The position numbers and the translations under genes are program-made. Shown here in pieces: positions 1 through 9,611 of a stretch of 64,000 bases of DNA. Source of the stretch: Methyloceanibacter sp. wino2 (GTDB taxonomy: Bacteria > Pseudomonadota > Alphaproteobacteria > Rhizobiales > Methyloligellaceae); assembly GCF_003071365.1 (NCBI RefSeq), contig NZ_CP028960.1:372001-436000 (forward strand). The letters run 5' to 3'. Positions within the stretch are counted from its first letter, which is position 1. Each line of letters begins with the position of its first letter. A model generated the notes under the pieces. The model worked only from the letters and a program-made list of their open reading frames with translations, had not been told where the DNA came from and did no database searches.

Positions 1-182
1 ACGTTGTCGATGTCGATGAGGTTCTGCGGGTCCGAGCTCGTGCCCTGGCAGACATACGTCGTTGTCGATCCTTGCTGATCGCAGATCTGGTCGGCATGTG
101 CGCGTCGACCGTATCCCGTGATCGTCGCTGCCAACATCGTCGTGGAGAGCAAGAGCTGCCGCCTCAGGGCACCTTGCCGCAT
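1..182 (-). CDS. Autotransporter-type protein, N-terminal fragment (runs off left edge)
   Basis: Reading the minus strand from an ATG at 182 gives 60 codons open to the window edge. They encode a classic signal peptide (MRQGALRRQLLLSTTMLAAT, then a short stretch ending in AHA) and a mature start, DQICDQQGSTTTYVCQGTSS, followed by an acidic NLIDIDN segment. This resembles the start of the neighbouring autotransporter (DCTGTAPNFECSGGSAEQ, then IDTDN): two cysteines, then a short acidic segment where the beta-helix should begin. A ribosome-binding sequence GGGGGAC lies 4-10 bases upstream of the ATG. A 6-bp hairpin (208-213 with 221-226) sits further up the leader. It lies 140 bases downstream of the first autotransporter on the same strand, so the two may be a tandem duplication or an operon. 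The passenger and barrel are outside the window, so the family is inferred from the N-terminus only. Confidence 0.72.
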   Translation of the reverse strand, partial: MRQGALRRQLLLSTTMLAATITGYGRRAHADQICDQQGSTTTYVCQGTSSDPQNLIDIDN

Positions 183-313
183 GATGTCCCCCAAACGAGC
201 CTTGAACCCGGGCGCACCCTGCCCGGTGAGATCGTCAAGCTCTCAGGGTACGACCCTCACAGATTCGTGGGCGAACCGGCAAGTTGCAAGAGTGGCAATA
301 AGCGCGGCGAAAC

Positions 314-334
314 CTGTTCAAACTAGTTGAACAG
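314..334 (-). promoter_or_regulatory. Perfect palindrome across the autotransporter stop codon
   Basis: CTGTTCAA (314-321) and TTGAACAG (327-334) are perfect 8-base inverted arms with a 5-base centre that contains most of the stop codon of the upstream gene. On RNA it would fold as a hairpin at the end of the coding region, with no clear U-tract after it. On DNA it looks like an operator between the two tandem autotransporter genes. I cannot tell which role applies. Confidence 0.3.
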
Positions 335-3300
335 CCAGGTCAAACGGCCCTTGACGGCGTTGTCGGAAATGTCGTCCGCATACTGGCCCGAGTAGGATAC
401 ACCGGCGGAGAGCTGGTCGCTGATCGCGAAGTCGAGGCCCGCATCCAGGAGCGCTGAGTTTTCAGCCAGCGGCACGCCGGTCACGTCGAAGCCCCTGCCC
501 GTCGTAGCGAACGCGAGCGAGGCACCCGGCGTGACGTCGTTGAAGGCATGCAGCCAGGCCACTTCCGTATGCGGGGTCACTTCCATATCGCCCCACATCA
601 CGGTCTTCGCGGCGCGAATACCCAGCGTCGTGTAGCCCACGTCTTGAGAGAAATTCGTGCCGTGCAAGGACGCTTCCGCCCCGCCCTTCTCGGTGAAGCC
701 GCCACTCTCGACGGACACATAGGCGAGACCTGCAAAGGGCTCGAGATCGACGCCGTTCATTTGCGTCGGGTAGGCAACCTCGCCGAAGAGCTGGCCCGTG
801 TCCGCGTCGTAACTTGCGTTCTGGCGTTCGTAGAAGCCCGGGAAGACCACTGCGCGGGATGTCTCGACTTCGCTCCAGGCCCACAGGCCGCCGCCGCGTA
901 GCGCGAAGTCACCGGCCATGCCGCCGGCATAGCCGCCGAGATAGTAGCTCTGCACGTTGGCGGTGCTGTAACGCTGGTCCACGCTCACATCGGAGAAAGA
1001 CGCACCCGTCGCCACACCGACGCGCCAAGTGTCGTCGATGTTCGCATCCATGCCGGAGATGAAGCCGCCGAGATTGCGATCTGCCGAGGCTGCGTTCTTG
1101 TTGCCACCGAAGTCACCCCAGGCGCCGAAGCCTTGGGTCCAGAACGCCAGTGGCTGCGGCTGGTCGACAAGCGTCTTGCCGTCGTAATAGCCCGTCCCGC
1201 CGAGCATCATGTCTTGGTTGCCGTAACTGGCGACGAGCGGCCCGCTGGAGCCGAGCGCCCCGCCGCGGTGGTTCGCCTGCATCAAGCGGCCCATGACGGC
1301 GTCGCGCGCATAGCGGCTGTCGTCCACCAGCGTGCCCGCGACCGTCGCGTGGATCTCGCCCGACAGCGCATTGAAGGCTTCGCGCGCGCCCTCCTCGGTC
1401 TGAGTCAGGACGGAGTAGAAGAGCGCATTGTCGGCCGGAAACGCATCGAGCGCCTCCGCCACGTTGCATTGGTTCTTGGTCTCGGCCACCGAGCAAAAGC
1501 TGAGATAGCTGACGCCGCCCGTGCCGCTTCCGCCGGCGCCACTGCCGCTGCCCGTGGTCGGGACGACCGTCCGCAGGAGGGTCAGGACCACGTCGTTGCC
1601 GTCGCCGCCGTCATAGACGACGCTCGGGGTCAGGAACGCATAATTGGTTTCGAGCCGGGCGAACCTGCCGTTGACGGCGTCGGACCCGTCATTCTCGATG
1701 ATCGTGTAGTTGGTGCGCGTCTTGTAGCTGCCCTTCTGGGCCAGCACCCGCAACGTCGCGCCGGTGAGGTTCACGGAGCCGTTGACGATGGCCGTGTCGT
1801 TTCGACCATCCGCGTTTACTTCGACTTCGAACACGGAACCGCTGCGGAGGGTCAAGTCGCCGTTGATCGTCATGGTCCCGATCGAGTTGCCGAGAGAGAT
1901 CGTGCCGCCATTCGAAATCACCTCGCCGAACGTGCCGGTGCCCTTCAGTGTGCCGCCGTTGAGGGTGAAAGTGTATGGCGTGGTGCCGTCGAAGCTCCAC
2001 GTGCCGCTGTCGATCTGAAAAATCTCGAATTCCTGGAACTGCTTCGTCCGGTCGCCTGTGTCGATGTCGTCGAGATCGAATGTGCCGTGTCCTCCGCCGG
2101 CGAACGCCAGCGTGTCTATGCCGGGACCCGCCAGGACCTTGCCGGTTACGGCGGCGGTCGGATGCAGCTCCATCCGGTCGTTGAACGCGTTGACCTCGCT
2201 CCGATCGAACTTCGCCGCGCCGCCGGCACCGCCGTTCAGCGTGCCGCTGACGACAAGGTTCGTCCGGCCGCCCGAGGTCTCGATCGCGAAGTCGTCGGCG
2301 TTCGTACCGGAGCTCGAGACGATGCTGCCGTTGCCAATGTCGACATTGATCGCGCCGCCGCCGCCATGGCCCAGATAGACGCCGTCCGTCGTGCCGGAGA
2401 TATTTCCCGTCGTGTTCAGGGTGATCGCCTCCGAGCCGCTGCTGGTGGCGTAGAGACCTTCGCCGCCCAAACCCTCCACGGCGCCCGCGATATCCAAGGT
2501 CAACGCGCCGGCCCCTTCGTGAACGGTCCGCAGGCCGGTCGTTGCGCCGCGAACGCTCGCCCCGCTTTGCGTTGAGATCATCGACGTTGCGCCGCTGTTC
2601 GTGGCGGAGATGCCCTCGGCGGCGGTGCCCTCGATGTTGCCGGCGATATCGAGGTTCAGCGTGCCGCTGCCACCATTGTCCGCAGCTATACCAGTTTGTC
2701 CGCTCACGGTGGTTCCCGCGGCGGTCGAAACCGAAAGATCCGTGCCGGCCGTGTTCAACGCCTGAATGCCGGATCCGCTGGTCCCGGTGACGTCGCCCTG
2801 CGTGTCGATCGTCAAGGTGCCGGTCCCGTAATTCGTCGCGGCGATGCCTGTGCGCGCGCCTGTAACCGTATCCGTGGTGGTAACCGAAAGATCCGTGCCG
2901 TAGGTCTTGGCGGTGATGCCGTTGGAACTCGTGCCGGTGACCGTTCCGCCCGCATCGATCGACAGGGAACCTGCCCCCTCGCCGGCGGCATCGATGCCGG
3001 TCTCACCGCTGACGGAGCTGATCGTTTGCACGGTGAGCGGGCCCCTGCCGTGATTGACGGCGCTGATGCCTATCTGGCTGGCGGTCACGGCGCCTTTGGT
3101 AATAACGGTCAGGCTGTTCGAGTTTGCGTTCTCGTTGACCACCTCGATCCCGTGAGCGCTGAGCCCATCGACCGTGCCGCCGGTCTCGATCGTCGTCGAT
3201 CCAAGACCGAAATTGCTGGCCTTGATGCCTGTGATGGCGCCCGAGATGGCGTCCTCTGTCGTGATCGAAAGGTCGGTGCCGAAATTCGTCGCCGAAATGC

Positions 3301-3982
3301 CGTTGTACAGCGTGCCCGTGACGGGTCCGCGCGCGTCCACCGCGAGTGAACCGGCGCCGCGATTCACGGCCTCGATGCCGGTCTCGCCGGTGACGCCGGC
3401 GCTTGTGTCGATACTCAGAAGGCCGGTTCCGTAGTTGGTGGCGCTGATGCCGGTGCGCTTGGCCACCACCGTCTCTGTAGTGAGGATCGAGAGACCCCCG
3501 CCATTGGCATTCCTGTTGAGCGCGGTGATCGCGTTTCCGTTCGTGCCTTCGACTGCACCGAGGGCGTCGATACTCAGCGAGCCCGTTCCGTAGTTTGTCG
3601 CGTCGATGCCGATTGCACCGCTGAGCGTTCCGTTCGTGCTGACGTCAACGCCGCCCGGCGTCGAGCCGTCGTTGCCGGTGGAGGACACGGACAGTGCCGT
3701 CTCCAGCACTGAAGCAAGGGAGGAAGCATTCGCGTCCGTATAGGTGATTTGGCCCTTGCCCGAGATCGAAAGCGCGGCCTGGTCGGTCGCGGAGACGCTG
3801 AAGCCAGGGAGCGTGACGACTGTCGCATTGTCGGTGTCGATGGCCTGCTCCGCGCTGCCGCCGGAACATTCGAAGTTGGGGGCTGTGCCTGTGCAATCGG
3901 CATAGGCATGCTGGCTGCCGCCCGCGACCGCGGCCACGAGCAATGACAGCAGCACGGGCACCCGTGCTGACAGCTTGGACAT
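323..3982 (-). CDS. Autotransporter with beta-helical passenger and C-terminal outer-membrane barrel
   Basis: A 1219-residue type V secretion protein. Residues 1-28 form a signal peptide ending HAYA. From about 100 to 620 there are degenerate repeats of roughly 35-45 residues rich in Gly, Thr, Ser and Asn (recurring 'GISATN', 'GTGTLTIDT', 'GETGI' elements), the pattern of a beta-helix. Residues of about 690-790 (LTLRSGSVFEVEVNADG to NDVVLTL) resemble the conserved junction that folds against the barrel. A helical linker with two cysteines follows. The last 280 or so residues (from QPLAFWTQGFGAWGDF) are a typical autotransporter barrel with alternating aromatic and small residues, ending GRLTWLFN. 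The start ATG is preceded by AGGGGGA with good spacing. The likely role is a surface adhesin. Neighbouring genes give no hint of a ligand. Confidence 0.9.
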   Translation of the reverse strand: MSKLSARVPVLLSLLVAAVAGGSQHAYADCTGTAPNFECSGGSAEQAIDTDNATVVTLPGFSVSATDQAALSISGKGQITYTDANASSLASVLETALSVSSTGNDGSTPGGVDVSTNGTLSGAIGIDATNYGTGSLSIDALGAVEGTNGNAITALNRNANGGGLSILTTETVVAKRTGISATNYGTGLLSIDTSAGVTGETGIEAVNRGAGSLAVDARGPVTGTLYNGISATNFGTDLSITTEDAISGAITGIKASNFGLGSTTIETGGTVDGLSAHGIEVVNENANSNSLTVITKGAVTASQIGISAVNHGRGPLTVQTISSVSGETGIDAAGEGAGSLSIDAGGTVTGTSSNGITAKTYGTDLSVTTTDTVTGARTGIAATNYGTGTLTIDTQGDVTGTSGSGIQALNTAGTDLSVSTAAGTTVSGQTGIAADNGGSGTLNLDIAGNIEGTAAEGISATNSGATSMISTQSGASVRGATTGLRTVHEGAGALTLDIAGAVEGLGGEGLYATSSGSEAITLNTTGNISGTTDGVYLGHGGGGAINVDIGNGSIVSSSGTNADDFAIETSGGRTNLVVSGTLNGGAGGAAKFDRSEVNAFNDRMELHPTAAVTGKVLAGPGIDTLAFAGGGHGTFDLDDIDTGDRTKQFQEFEIFQIDSGTWSFDGTTPYTFTLNGGTLKGTGTFGEVISNGGTISLGNSIGTMTINGDLTLRSGSVFEVEVNADGRNDTAIVNGSVNLTGATLRVLAQKGSYKTRTNYTIIENDGSDAVNGRFARLETNYAFLTPSVVYDGGDGNDVVLTLLRTVVPTTGSGSGAGGSGTGGVSYLSFCSVAETKNQCNVAEALDAFPADNALFYSVLTQTEEGAREAFNALSGEIHATVAGTLVDDSRYARDAVMGRLMQANHRGGALGSSGPLVASYGNQDMMLGGTGYYDGKTLVDQPQPLAFWTQGFGAWGDFGGNKNAASADRNLGGFISGMDANIDDTWRVGVATGASFSDVSVDQRYSTANVQSYYLGGYAGGMAGDFALRGGGLWAWSEVETSRAVVFPGFYERQNASYDADTGQLFGEVAYPTQMNGVDLEPFAGLAYVSVESGGFTEKGGAEASLHGTNFSQDVGYTTLGIRAAKTVMWGDMEVTPHTEVAWLHAFNDVTPGASLAFATTGRGFDVTGVPLAENSALLDAGLDFAISDQLSAGVSYSGQYADDISDNAVKGRLTWLFN

Positions 3983-4332
3983 AGTTTCCCCCTAGACCCC
4001 AAGCCGGCGCTGCTCCCTATGCAGTTGCCGGACATCCGCTCCTGGGACGATACGGACGGGTGCAGACAAGACGAGCCCAACTTGCATACAAGTTGAATGG
4101 TTTGCGCCGAAGCGTGCCACCGTGAGACAGAACGGGTCTGCAAGGCGCTTTCGGGGTCCGAAGTCCTAACGACCGGTTACCGGGCCGGCTCGCTCCGTCG
4201 CTCGCGCACTGACGCCGATCGCGCGTTGTCATTCACGGCCGGGCGCTCTACTACGTTTGCGCGGATGCGCCGCGACTTTATCGGGCGCCCACGCAACACG
4301 GTTTGGCCGCGGAAGTTCCGGAGAGGATGAAC
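3983..4332. promoter_or_regulatory. Divergent control region with a 7-4-7 palindrome at 4078-4095
   Basis: This stretch separates two divergent genes and must hold both promoters. The clearest element is CAACTTG-CATA-CAAGTTG at 4078-4095, a perfect 7-base inverted repeat with a 4-base spacer, about 96 bases upstream of the autotransporter ATG. It looks like a dimeric repressor or activator site. I see no convincing consensus promoter hexamers and no small gene. Confidence 0.35.
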
Positions 4333-5484
4333 ATGACCGATCGCGACGAGCAGCCAAGCGCTCAGGCCACTGCCGGAGCCGGGCAGGACGCCGCGACGGA
4401 AGAGCCGAAAGCGCCGGAGCAGCCGCAGGTCAAATATTCGATGTCGCCGGGTTTTTCGGGGTTTCTCGGCAACAGCGGGATCGGGCTCGGGATCTCGTCC
4501 TATCAGTCGGGCAAGTTCTACCTGCTCGGCCAGAACACCGATGGCGGACTCCTCGTCGACGAACGGTTCTTCCGCAAGGCCATGGGTATCGCCGTCCCCG
4601 ACAAGGACACGATCCTGCTTGCGACGCTGTTTCAGATCATCCGCTTCAAGAACGTTCTGGGACCCCAGCAGCAGATCAACAATCTGTATGACGCCTGTTA
4701 TGTCCCGCGCGAACTGTTCGTAACAGGCGAGATCGACGCCCATGATGTCGGCCTGCTCAAGGACGGACGGATCGTGTTCGTCAACACACTCTTCAATTGT
4801 CTGGCGACGCCGTCGTCGCGTCACAGCTTCACGCCGCTCTGGAAGCCGCCGTTCATTTCGAAGATCGTGAAGGAAGACCGTTGCCATCTGAACGGCCTCG
4901 CCATGGAGGACGGCGTCCCCCGCTACGTCACGGCGGTCAGCAAGTCCGACACGATCGACGGCTGGCGCGACCGGCGCTATGACGGCGGCATCATCATCGA
5001 CGTCGCCACGGGCGAGATCGTCGTCGGCGGGCTTTCGATGCCGCACTCCCCGCGCATGTACAACGGCAGGCTCTATGTTCTGAACTCGGGCACCGGCGAG
5101 CTATGCTGGGTGGAGACCGCGGACAAGGCCGCCGACGCGAGACTTCACGTGGTCGCATTCTGCCCGGGCTTCGTGCGGGGCCTCGGCTTCCACGGCAAAT
5201 ACGCCTTCGTCGGCCTCTCCAAACCGCGCTACGAGCGATTTGAGGGCCTAGCGCTGGACAAGAAGCTCGCCGAAACGGACTCCGAACCATGGTGCGGCGT
5301 GCAGGTCATCGACCTGGAAACAGGCGCCGTCGTGCACTGGTTCCGTATCGATGGCGCCATCGGCGAGCTCTACGATGTCGCCGTGGTGGAAGGCGTCTTC
5401 CGGCCCATGTCACTGGGTTTCGCGTCCAATGAGATCCTGGCGCTCGTCACCCACGACGACCTCGACGAGGCGGCTTCGTTCTGA
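4333..5484 (+). CDS. TIGR03032 / DUF4915 family protein
   Basis: A 383-residue protein of the TIGR03032 family (DUF4915), whose function is unknown. It has a disordered Ala/Glu/Gln-rich N-terminus (about 1-45), then a body with repeated short strand-turn segments (SPGFSGFLGNSGIGLGISSY, RFFRKAMGIAVP, MPHSPRMYNGRLYVLNSGTG, PGFVRGLGFHGKYAFVGLS) typical of a beta-propeller-like fold. No signal peptide is visible, so it is probably cytoplasmic. I chose ATG 4333 because GGAGAGG lies 6 bases upstream; a TTG at 4303 and an ATG at 4327 are in frame but less well placed. It converges on a sulfotransferase gene. A functional link between the two is possible but unproven. Confidence 0.82.
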   Translation: MTDRDEQPSAQATAGAGQDAATEEPKAPEQPQVKYSMSPGFSGFLGNSGIGLGISSYQSGKFYLLGQNTDGGLLVDERFFRKAMGIAVPDKDTILLATLFQIIRFKNVLGPQQQINNLYDACYVPRELFVTGEIDAHDVGLLKDGRIVFVNTLFNCLATPSSRHSFTPLWKPPFISKIVKEDRCHLNGLAMEDGVPRYVTAVSKSDTIDGWRDRRYDGGIIIDVATGEIVVGGLSMPHSPRMYNGRLYVLNSGTGELCWVETADKAADARLHVVAFCPGFVRGLGFHGKYAFVGLSKPRYERFEGLALDKKLAETDSEPWCGVQVIDLETGAVVHWFRIDGAIGELYDVAVVEGVFRPMSLGFASNEILALVTHDDLDEAASF

Positions 5485-5517
5485 CCGGCTTTGTTGCGAG
5501 CAGCCACGCGCCGCGTT

Positions 5518-6783
5518 CTACGAAGTTGCCGTCTCCGGAACCTTCGGCTCGCCCTCGGCGTCCGGCTCAGCGAGCGCGGCGTCAACAACCTCGCGATAGC
5601 CGTGGGCGTCGATGAAGGGCTTCAGCCGATCCGCGATGCGCTTCGTGAGGTCCTTCGGCATCTTGTAGCTTGAGACTTTATGGTCCGAGCGGTCGGCGAG
5701 AAACGTGCGCATCGGACCTTCCGCCTCATCGAAGCTCTCTAGACGGAGCTTTTCGTAGATGTCCCGCATCGAATCGATCGGGTTCTTCACGAGATCCTCG
5801 TAGCGAATTTCGTAGAGGTTCTCCTTGGGGATCAGATGCTTGTCGCGCTCATAGACGGTTGTGACACGCTCCATGAGGTCCAAGACGTAGTCGTCGAGCC
5901 ATTCGTCGCACTGAGGCGGGTTGTGCAGGCCTTGCGCCGAATAGAGTGCGCGCCACAGCTTGACAGTGGACGGAAACACTTTCAGCGGACTGCGCGAGAT
6001 GTGCACCCAGCGCGCGTCCGGGAAAAGCTTCGTCAGCAGCTTGATCCGCGCGGTGTTCGGAGGCGTCTTCATCACGAGCGTCTTGCCATGCTTCACCATC
6101 AGACGCCGGTAGAACCACATATACGCGTCCGCCCAGCGCTGGACCTCCGCCTCGGGCACGCCGTCGAAGTCGATGAAGTCGGTGTCCTGGGGGCCGAGCC
6201 GCGGCCATGCCATCGTGATCAAGGGCGAGCCCTGCCCCAGCATCAGCATGGCGAACTCTTCCTCCTGGGGCCGGTCGAAGCCTACCGGCACGTCGTCCTG
6301 CGGCCGGCGCTTGGGCAGGAGGCCCTTGGCCAGGTGATCGAGCGTGCCTTCCGTCAGCAGGAAGTGGTGCGGAACGAAGCACTCATAGGTCGTCGGAAAG
6401 GCCAGGTTCGGATCTTCCGAGAAGAGGTCGTGCATCAGCGTGGTGCCGCTGCGCCAATGGCCGACGACGAAGATCGGCGGCGTGTCGAGCTTGAGGCTCT
6501 CGGCCTTCTTCTTGTAGATCGCCTCGGAGATCCAGGTGAGCGGTGTGTTCCACGGCACGAACAGGAAGAGCGCCAGCGTGTCGGGAATGCAATTCAGCGT
6601 GAAGGAGAAGCGGCCGCGCCAGAACAGCCGCATCAGCGTCATGAAGCGCATGCCGAACCACATATAAAGCAACCGGCCGCCATAGCGCTCGACGGTCAGC
6701 CCCATCTTTTTCTTCTTATGCCGTTTGCGGCGCTTGTTGTCGTCGCCGTCCTCGTCGGACGGCATGACCTCGTAGTCTGGCAC
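5518..6783 (-). CDS. PAPS-dependent sulfotransferase family protein
   Basis: A 421-residue sulfotransferase. The 5'-phosphosulfate-binding loop is GHWRSGTT (about 108-115). A 3'-phosphate-binding element follows in HISRSPLKVFPSTVKLW, and the C-terminal half has the usual EIRYEDLVKNP region. It would transfer sulfate from PAPS to a hydroxyl or amine acceptor. The N-terminus is very charged (KRRKRHKKKK), followed by hydrophobic stretches near 40-85 that may sit on or in the membrane. The start is GTG 6783, preceded by AGGAG; an in-frame ATG at 6765 has its GAGG too close. The acceptor substrate cannot be read from sequence. Confidence 0.87.
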   Translation of the reverse strand: MPDYEVMPSDEDGDDNKRRKRHKKKKMGLTVERYGGRLLYMWFGMRFMTLMRLFWRGRFSFTLNCIPDTLALFLFVPWNTPLTWISEAIYKKKAESLKLDTPPIFVVGHWRSGTTLMHDLFSEDPNLAFPTTYECFVPHHFLLTEGTLDHLAKGLLPKRRPQDDVPVGFDRPQEEEFAMLMLGQGSPLITMAWPRLGPQDTDFIDFDGVPEAEVQRWADAYMWFYRRLMVKHGKTLVMKTPPNTARIKLLTKLFPDARWVHISRSPLKVFPSTVKLWRALYSAQGLHNPPQCDEWLDDYVLDLMERVTTVYERDKHLIPKENLYEIRYEDLVKNPIDSMRDIYEKLRLESFDEAEGPMRTFLADRSDHKVSSYKMPKDLTKRIADRLKPFIDAHGYREVVDAALAEPDAEGEPKVPETATS

Positions 6784-6887
6784 GCTTGTCGTCTCCTAAA
6801 GGGATGGTTAGGGGGCGTCCTAGACGCGATTTCCGCCCAAGGGAACCCCCCTTGGGGCCGCAGAGCCCGGAGGACGGAGCCGCCGGA

Positions 6888-9446
6888 CTAGTCCTCAAGC
6901 GCGGATTTCACGGTCGCCGCCAGCGTTTTGAGATCGAAGGGCTTCTGCAGGAACCCGAACTCTTCATTTTCGTCGAGATTGCGCTTGAACGCATCCTCCG
7001 CATACCCCGACATGAAGATGATCTTGATGTCCGGGTCTCTCTGGCGGATCTCCTTCAGGAGCGTCGGGCCGTCCATTTCCGGCATCACCACGTCGCTCAC
7101 CACGAGGTCTACCTTGCCTTCGTGCTCCTCGAAGACTTCCAGCGCCTCGGCACCGGTCGAAGCCTCCAGCACTTCGTAGCCGCGGGTGCCGAGGGCCCGG
7201 GCCGCGAAGCTGCGCACCGCATCCTCGTCCTCGACGAGCAGCAGCGTACCGCGGCCGGTTAGATCCTTGGGCTTCTCGGGCTTGCGCTCCAGCTTGACCG
7301 GCTCCTGGTCGACCTCGGCGGCGCCTTCCACGTGGCGCGGCAGGTAGACGCGCATGGCCGTGCCCTTCCCGACCTCGCTGTCGACATACACGTAGCCGCC
7401 GGTCTGCTTGATGATGCCGTAGACGGTAGAAAGTCCGAGCCCGGTGCCGCGGCCGATCTCTTTGGTCGAGAAGAACGGCTCGAAGATCTTCTGCTTGACC
7501 TCCTCGCTCATGCCGGTGCCGGTGTCCCGGACCTCGATCATCACGTACTCGCCGGGCGGCATATGGCTGCCGCCGGACTCGCGGGACTGGGCTTCGTCCA
7601 CATTCGCAGTCCGGATCGCCAGCTTGCCGCCGTCGGGCATGGCATCGCGCGCGTTCACCGCAAGATTGATGATGACTTGCTCGAACTGATGCAGATCCGC
7701 CTTGACCGGCCAGAGGTCGCCAGCCGTATCCAGGCTGAGTTCGACGTTCTCGCCCAAGAGACGGTCGAGCAGAATGGAAAGGTCCGACAGCACATCGCCC
7801 AGCTGCAGCACTTGCGGACGCAGCGTCTGCTGCCGCGAGAAGGCGAGCAATTGACGAACGAGACCGGCGGCCCGGTTCGCGTTCTGCTTGATGTTCATGA
7901 TGTCCTGAAAGGCCGGGTCGGTCGGCCGGTGGTTCAGGAGCAGGAAGTCGGAAAAGCCGATGATCGCCGTCAGCATGTTGTTGAAGTCATGCGCGATACC
8001 GCCGGCGAGCTGCCCCACCGCCTGCATCTTCTGGCTCTGCGCGAATTGCGCTTCGAGCGCGCGCTGCTCGGTCGTGTCCAGCGCGTAAGCGATCACTGCT
8101 TCGCTCTTGTCGTCCTTGTCGGAGATGGCACTGAGGTAGATGCGGCCGCTGCGAGGCTCGGGGCCGGCAAACGTCACGTCGATCGCATCGATCAGGCCCT
8201 GGCCCGCAATGGCGGCCTCCAGTGCCGTGTGCAACGCCTGCCGGTTCGCGCCGTCGACAAGATCCTCGAGCTTCGTCTTGCCGGGATCGGCGTCCGCGTC
8301 AGTGCCGAACAGCCGCGAGAAAGCCGCGTTGGTTCCGCTGACGGCGCCCTCCGCATCCACCGTGGCAATGGCGAAGGGCGAGGACTGGAACATGCGGGTG
8401 AAGCGCAGCTCGGCGGAGCCGGCTTCCTGGGCCTCCCCGGGTCCCCTGCTCAGAATGAGGATATGGGCGAACTGATTGCCCCGCGGCAGACGGTGCAGCA
8501 CCCGAACCGGCATCGTGGTGCCGTCGGTGCGGAGAAGGTCAATGTCGAAGCGCCGGACGCCGCTCTGTGCGGTGCCTTGCGCATCGCCACGGCCCGCGCC
8601 GGCCAGGAGCGCGGCGTTGTCCTGAGACATGATGTCGGAGAGCTTCGGCGGCGCGGCGGCTATGTCGGTCAGGTCGAGCTTGAGCCACTGCGCGAGCGTG
8701 GCGTTGAGATACTCGATGCGGCCGTCCGAATCCGCCGTGAAGAACCCGGCCGGGGCGTTGTCGAGATAGTCGATGGCTGCCTGAACCTTTGCAAAGCTCG
8801 ACTCCTCGCGCACCCGATCCTGCGTCACCTCGTCGACCTGCCAGACCGTGAGTTGACCCTTCCGGCCCGAGCCTGCCTCCGGCGGCATGGGCTGCACCGA
8901 AATCCGGAACCAGCGGGGCTCGACGGCGGATTCGTCCTCGACCTCGCCGGGCGGGGGCAAACGGAACTCTTCTTTGCGCGCCCGTCCCTGCTGCGCCGCG
9001 CGGGCGAGCCGGAAGATCGGCTCGGCGAGATACGGATTGCCGCCAAAGGCGCGATCGGGTGCGGGAACCGGCGCCTCGGCGTCGAGGCCGAGAAGCTCCC
9101 GATAGGCCTGGTTCGCGTAGAACACACGGCCCGAGGCATCGCCGATGAGCGCGCCGTGAGGCAGGTTGTCGACGAAGTCCTTGGTAAGGTCGTTGCGCTC
9201 GTGACGCTGGCCGAAATGCAGGATCCCGACAGCGCCGGCAAATAGGCAGAACACGCCCACGACGGCGAGCGCCGCAAGGATCGCGAGCACGAAGGGCTCG
9301 GCAACTTCGCGGCTGAGCATGGCCAGACCGACCGCGGCGACGGCGAGCGCCAGCGCCAACAGAACCACGAGCGTAATACTGCCGTCGCGGCTGGTCCGGT
9401 CCGTCATGGGTTCAGCGTAGCGCATGGGCGCATCGATATCCGACAT
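6888..9446 (-). CDS. cckA: Cell-cycle hybrid histidine kinase CckA
   Basis: A membrane hybrid sensor kinase of about 852 residues. In order it has two N-terminal membrane segments (about 24-45 and 52-75), tandem PAS domains, a HisKA domain with the H-box [14 protein letters not shown], an ATPase domain with N- and G-boxes ([30 protein letters not shown]), and a C-terminal receiver with the acceptor Asp in [10 protein letters not shown]. This architecture is that of CckA, which in alphaproteobacteria feeds phosphate through ChpT to CtrA and CpdR and governs division and flagellar genes. The FliO-like neighbour fits that role. The start is uncertain: ATG 9446, GTG 9494 and ATG 9407 are in frame and none has a strong Shine-Dalgarno. 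Confidence 0.92.
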   Translation of the reverse strand: MSDIDAPMRYAEPMTDRTSRDGSITLVVLLALALAVAAVGLAMLSREVAEPFVLAILAALAVVGVFCLFAGAVGILHFGQRHERNDLTKDFVDNLPHGALIGDASGRVFYANQAYRELLGLDAEAPVPAPDRAFGGNPYLAEPIFRLARAAQQGRARKEEFRLPPPGEVEDESAVEPRWFRISVQPMPPEAGSGRKGQLTVWQVDEVTQDRVREESSFAKVQAAIDYLDNAPAGFFTADSDGRIEYLNATLAQWLKLDLTDIAAAPPKLSDIMSQDNAALLAGAGRGDAQGTAQSGVRRFDIDLLRTDGTTMPVRVLHRLPRGNQFAHILILSRGPGEAQEAGSAELRFTRMFQSSPFAIATVDAEGAVSGTNAAFSRLFGTDADADPGKTKLEDLVDGANRQALHTALEAAIAGQGLIDAIDVTFAGPEPRSGRIYLSAISDKDDKSEAVIAYALDTTEQRALEAQFAQSQKMQAVGQLAGGIAHDFNNMLTAIIGFSDFLLLNHRPTDPAFQDIMNIKQNANRAAGLVRQLLAFSRQQTLRPQVLQLGDVLSDLSILLDRLLGENVELSLDTAGDLWPVKADLHQFEQVIINLAVNARDAMPDGGKLAIRTANVDEAQSRESGGSHMPPGEYVMIEVRDTGTGMSEEVKQKIFEPFFSTKEIGRGTGLGLSTVYGIIKQTGGYVYVDSEVGKGTAMRVYLPRHVEGAAEVDQEPVKLERKPEKPKDLTGRGTLLLVEDEDAVRSFAARALGTRGYEVLEASTGAEALEVFEEHEGKVDLVVSDVVMPEMDGPTLLKEIRQRDPDIKIIFMSGYAEDAFKRNLDENEEFGFLQKPFDLKTLAATVKSALED

Positions 9447-9611
9447 GGCATGAGAAAGTATCCGATTCGACTTGGCTTGACCGGAGATTGTCACGAAGGC
9501 CCAGTGCCAATCCGCGCTCCAGGAATGAACTAGGTTTCAACATGCGGCAATCGGGCTAAGGTGCGGTAAAGTTTGGCTTTCGTATGAAGCCAGCGCCAGG
9601 GAGCGACGGCC

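Noticed and set aside
72-330. Two short plus-strand frames at the left edge
   Set aside because: The minus strand encodes a signal peptide with a good ribosome-binding site here, and the plus frames show no such features.
1133-2575. Long antisense frame across the autotransporter
   Set aside because: Arg/Ala/Val-rich composition without motifs, opposite a strong autotransporter. The same applies to the long antisense frames at 7332-9245 and 43989-45605.
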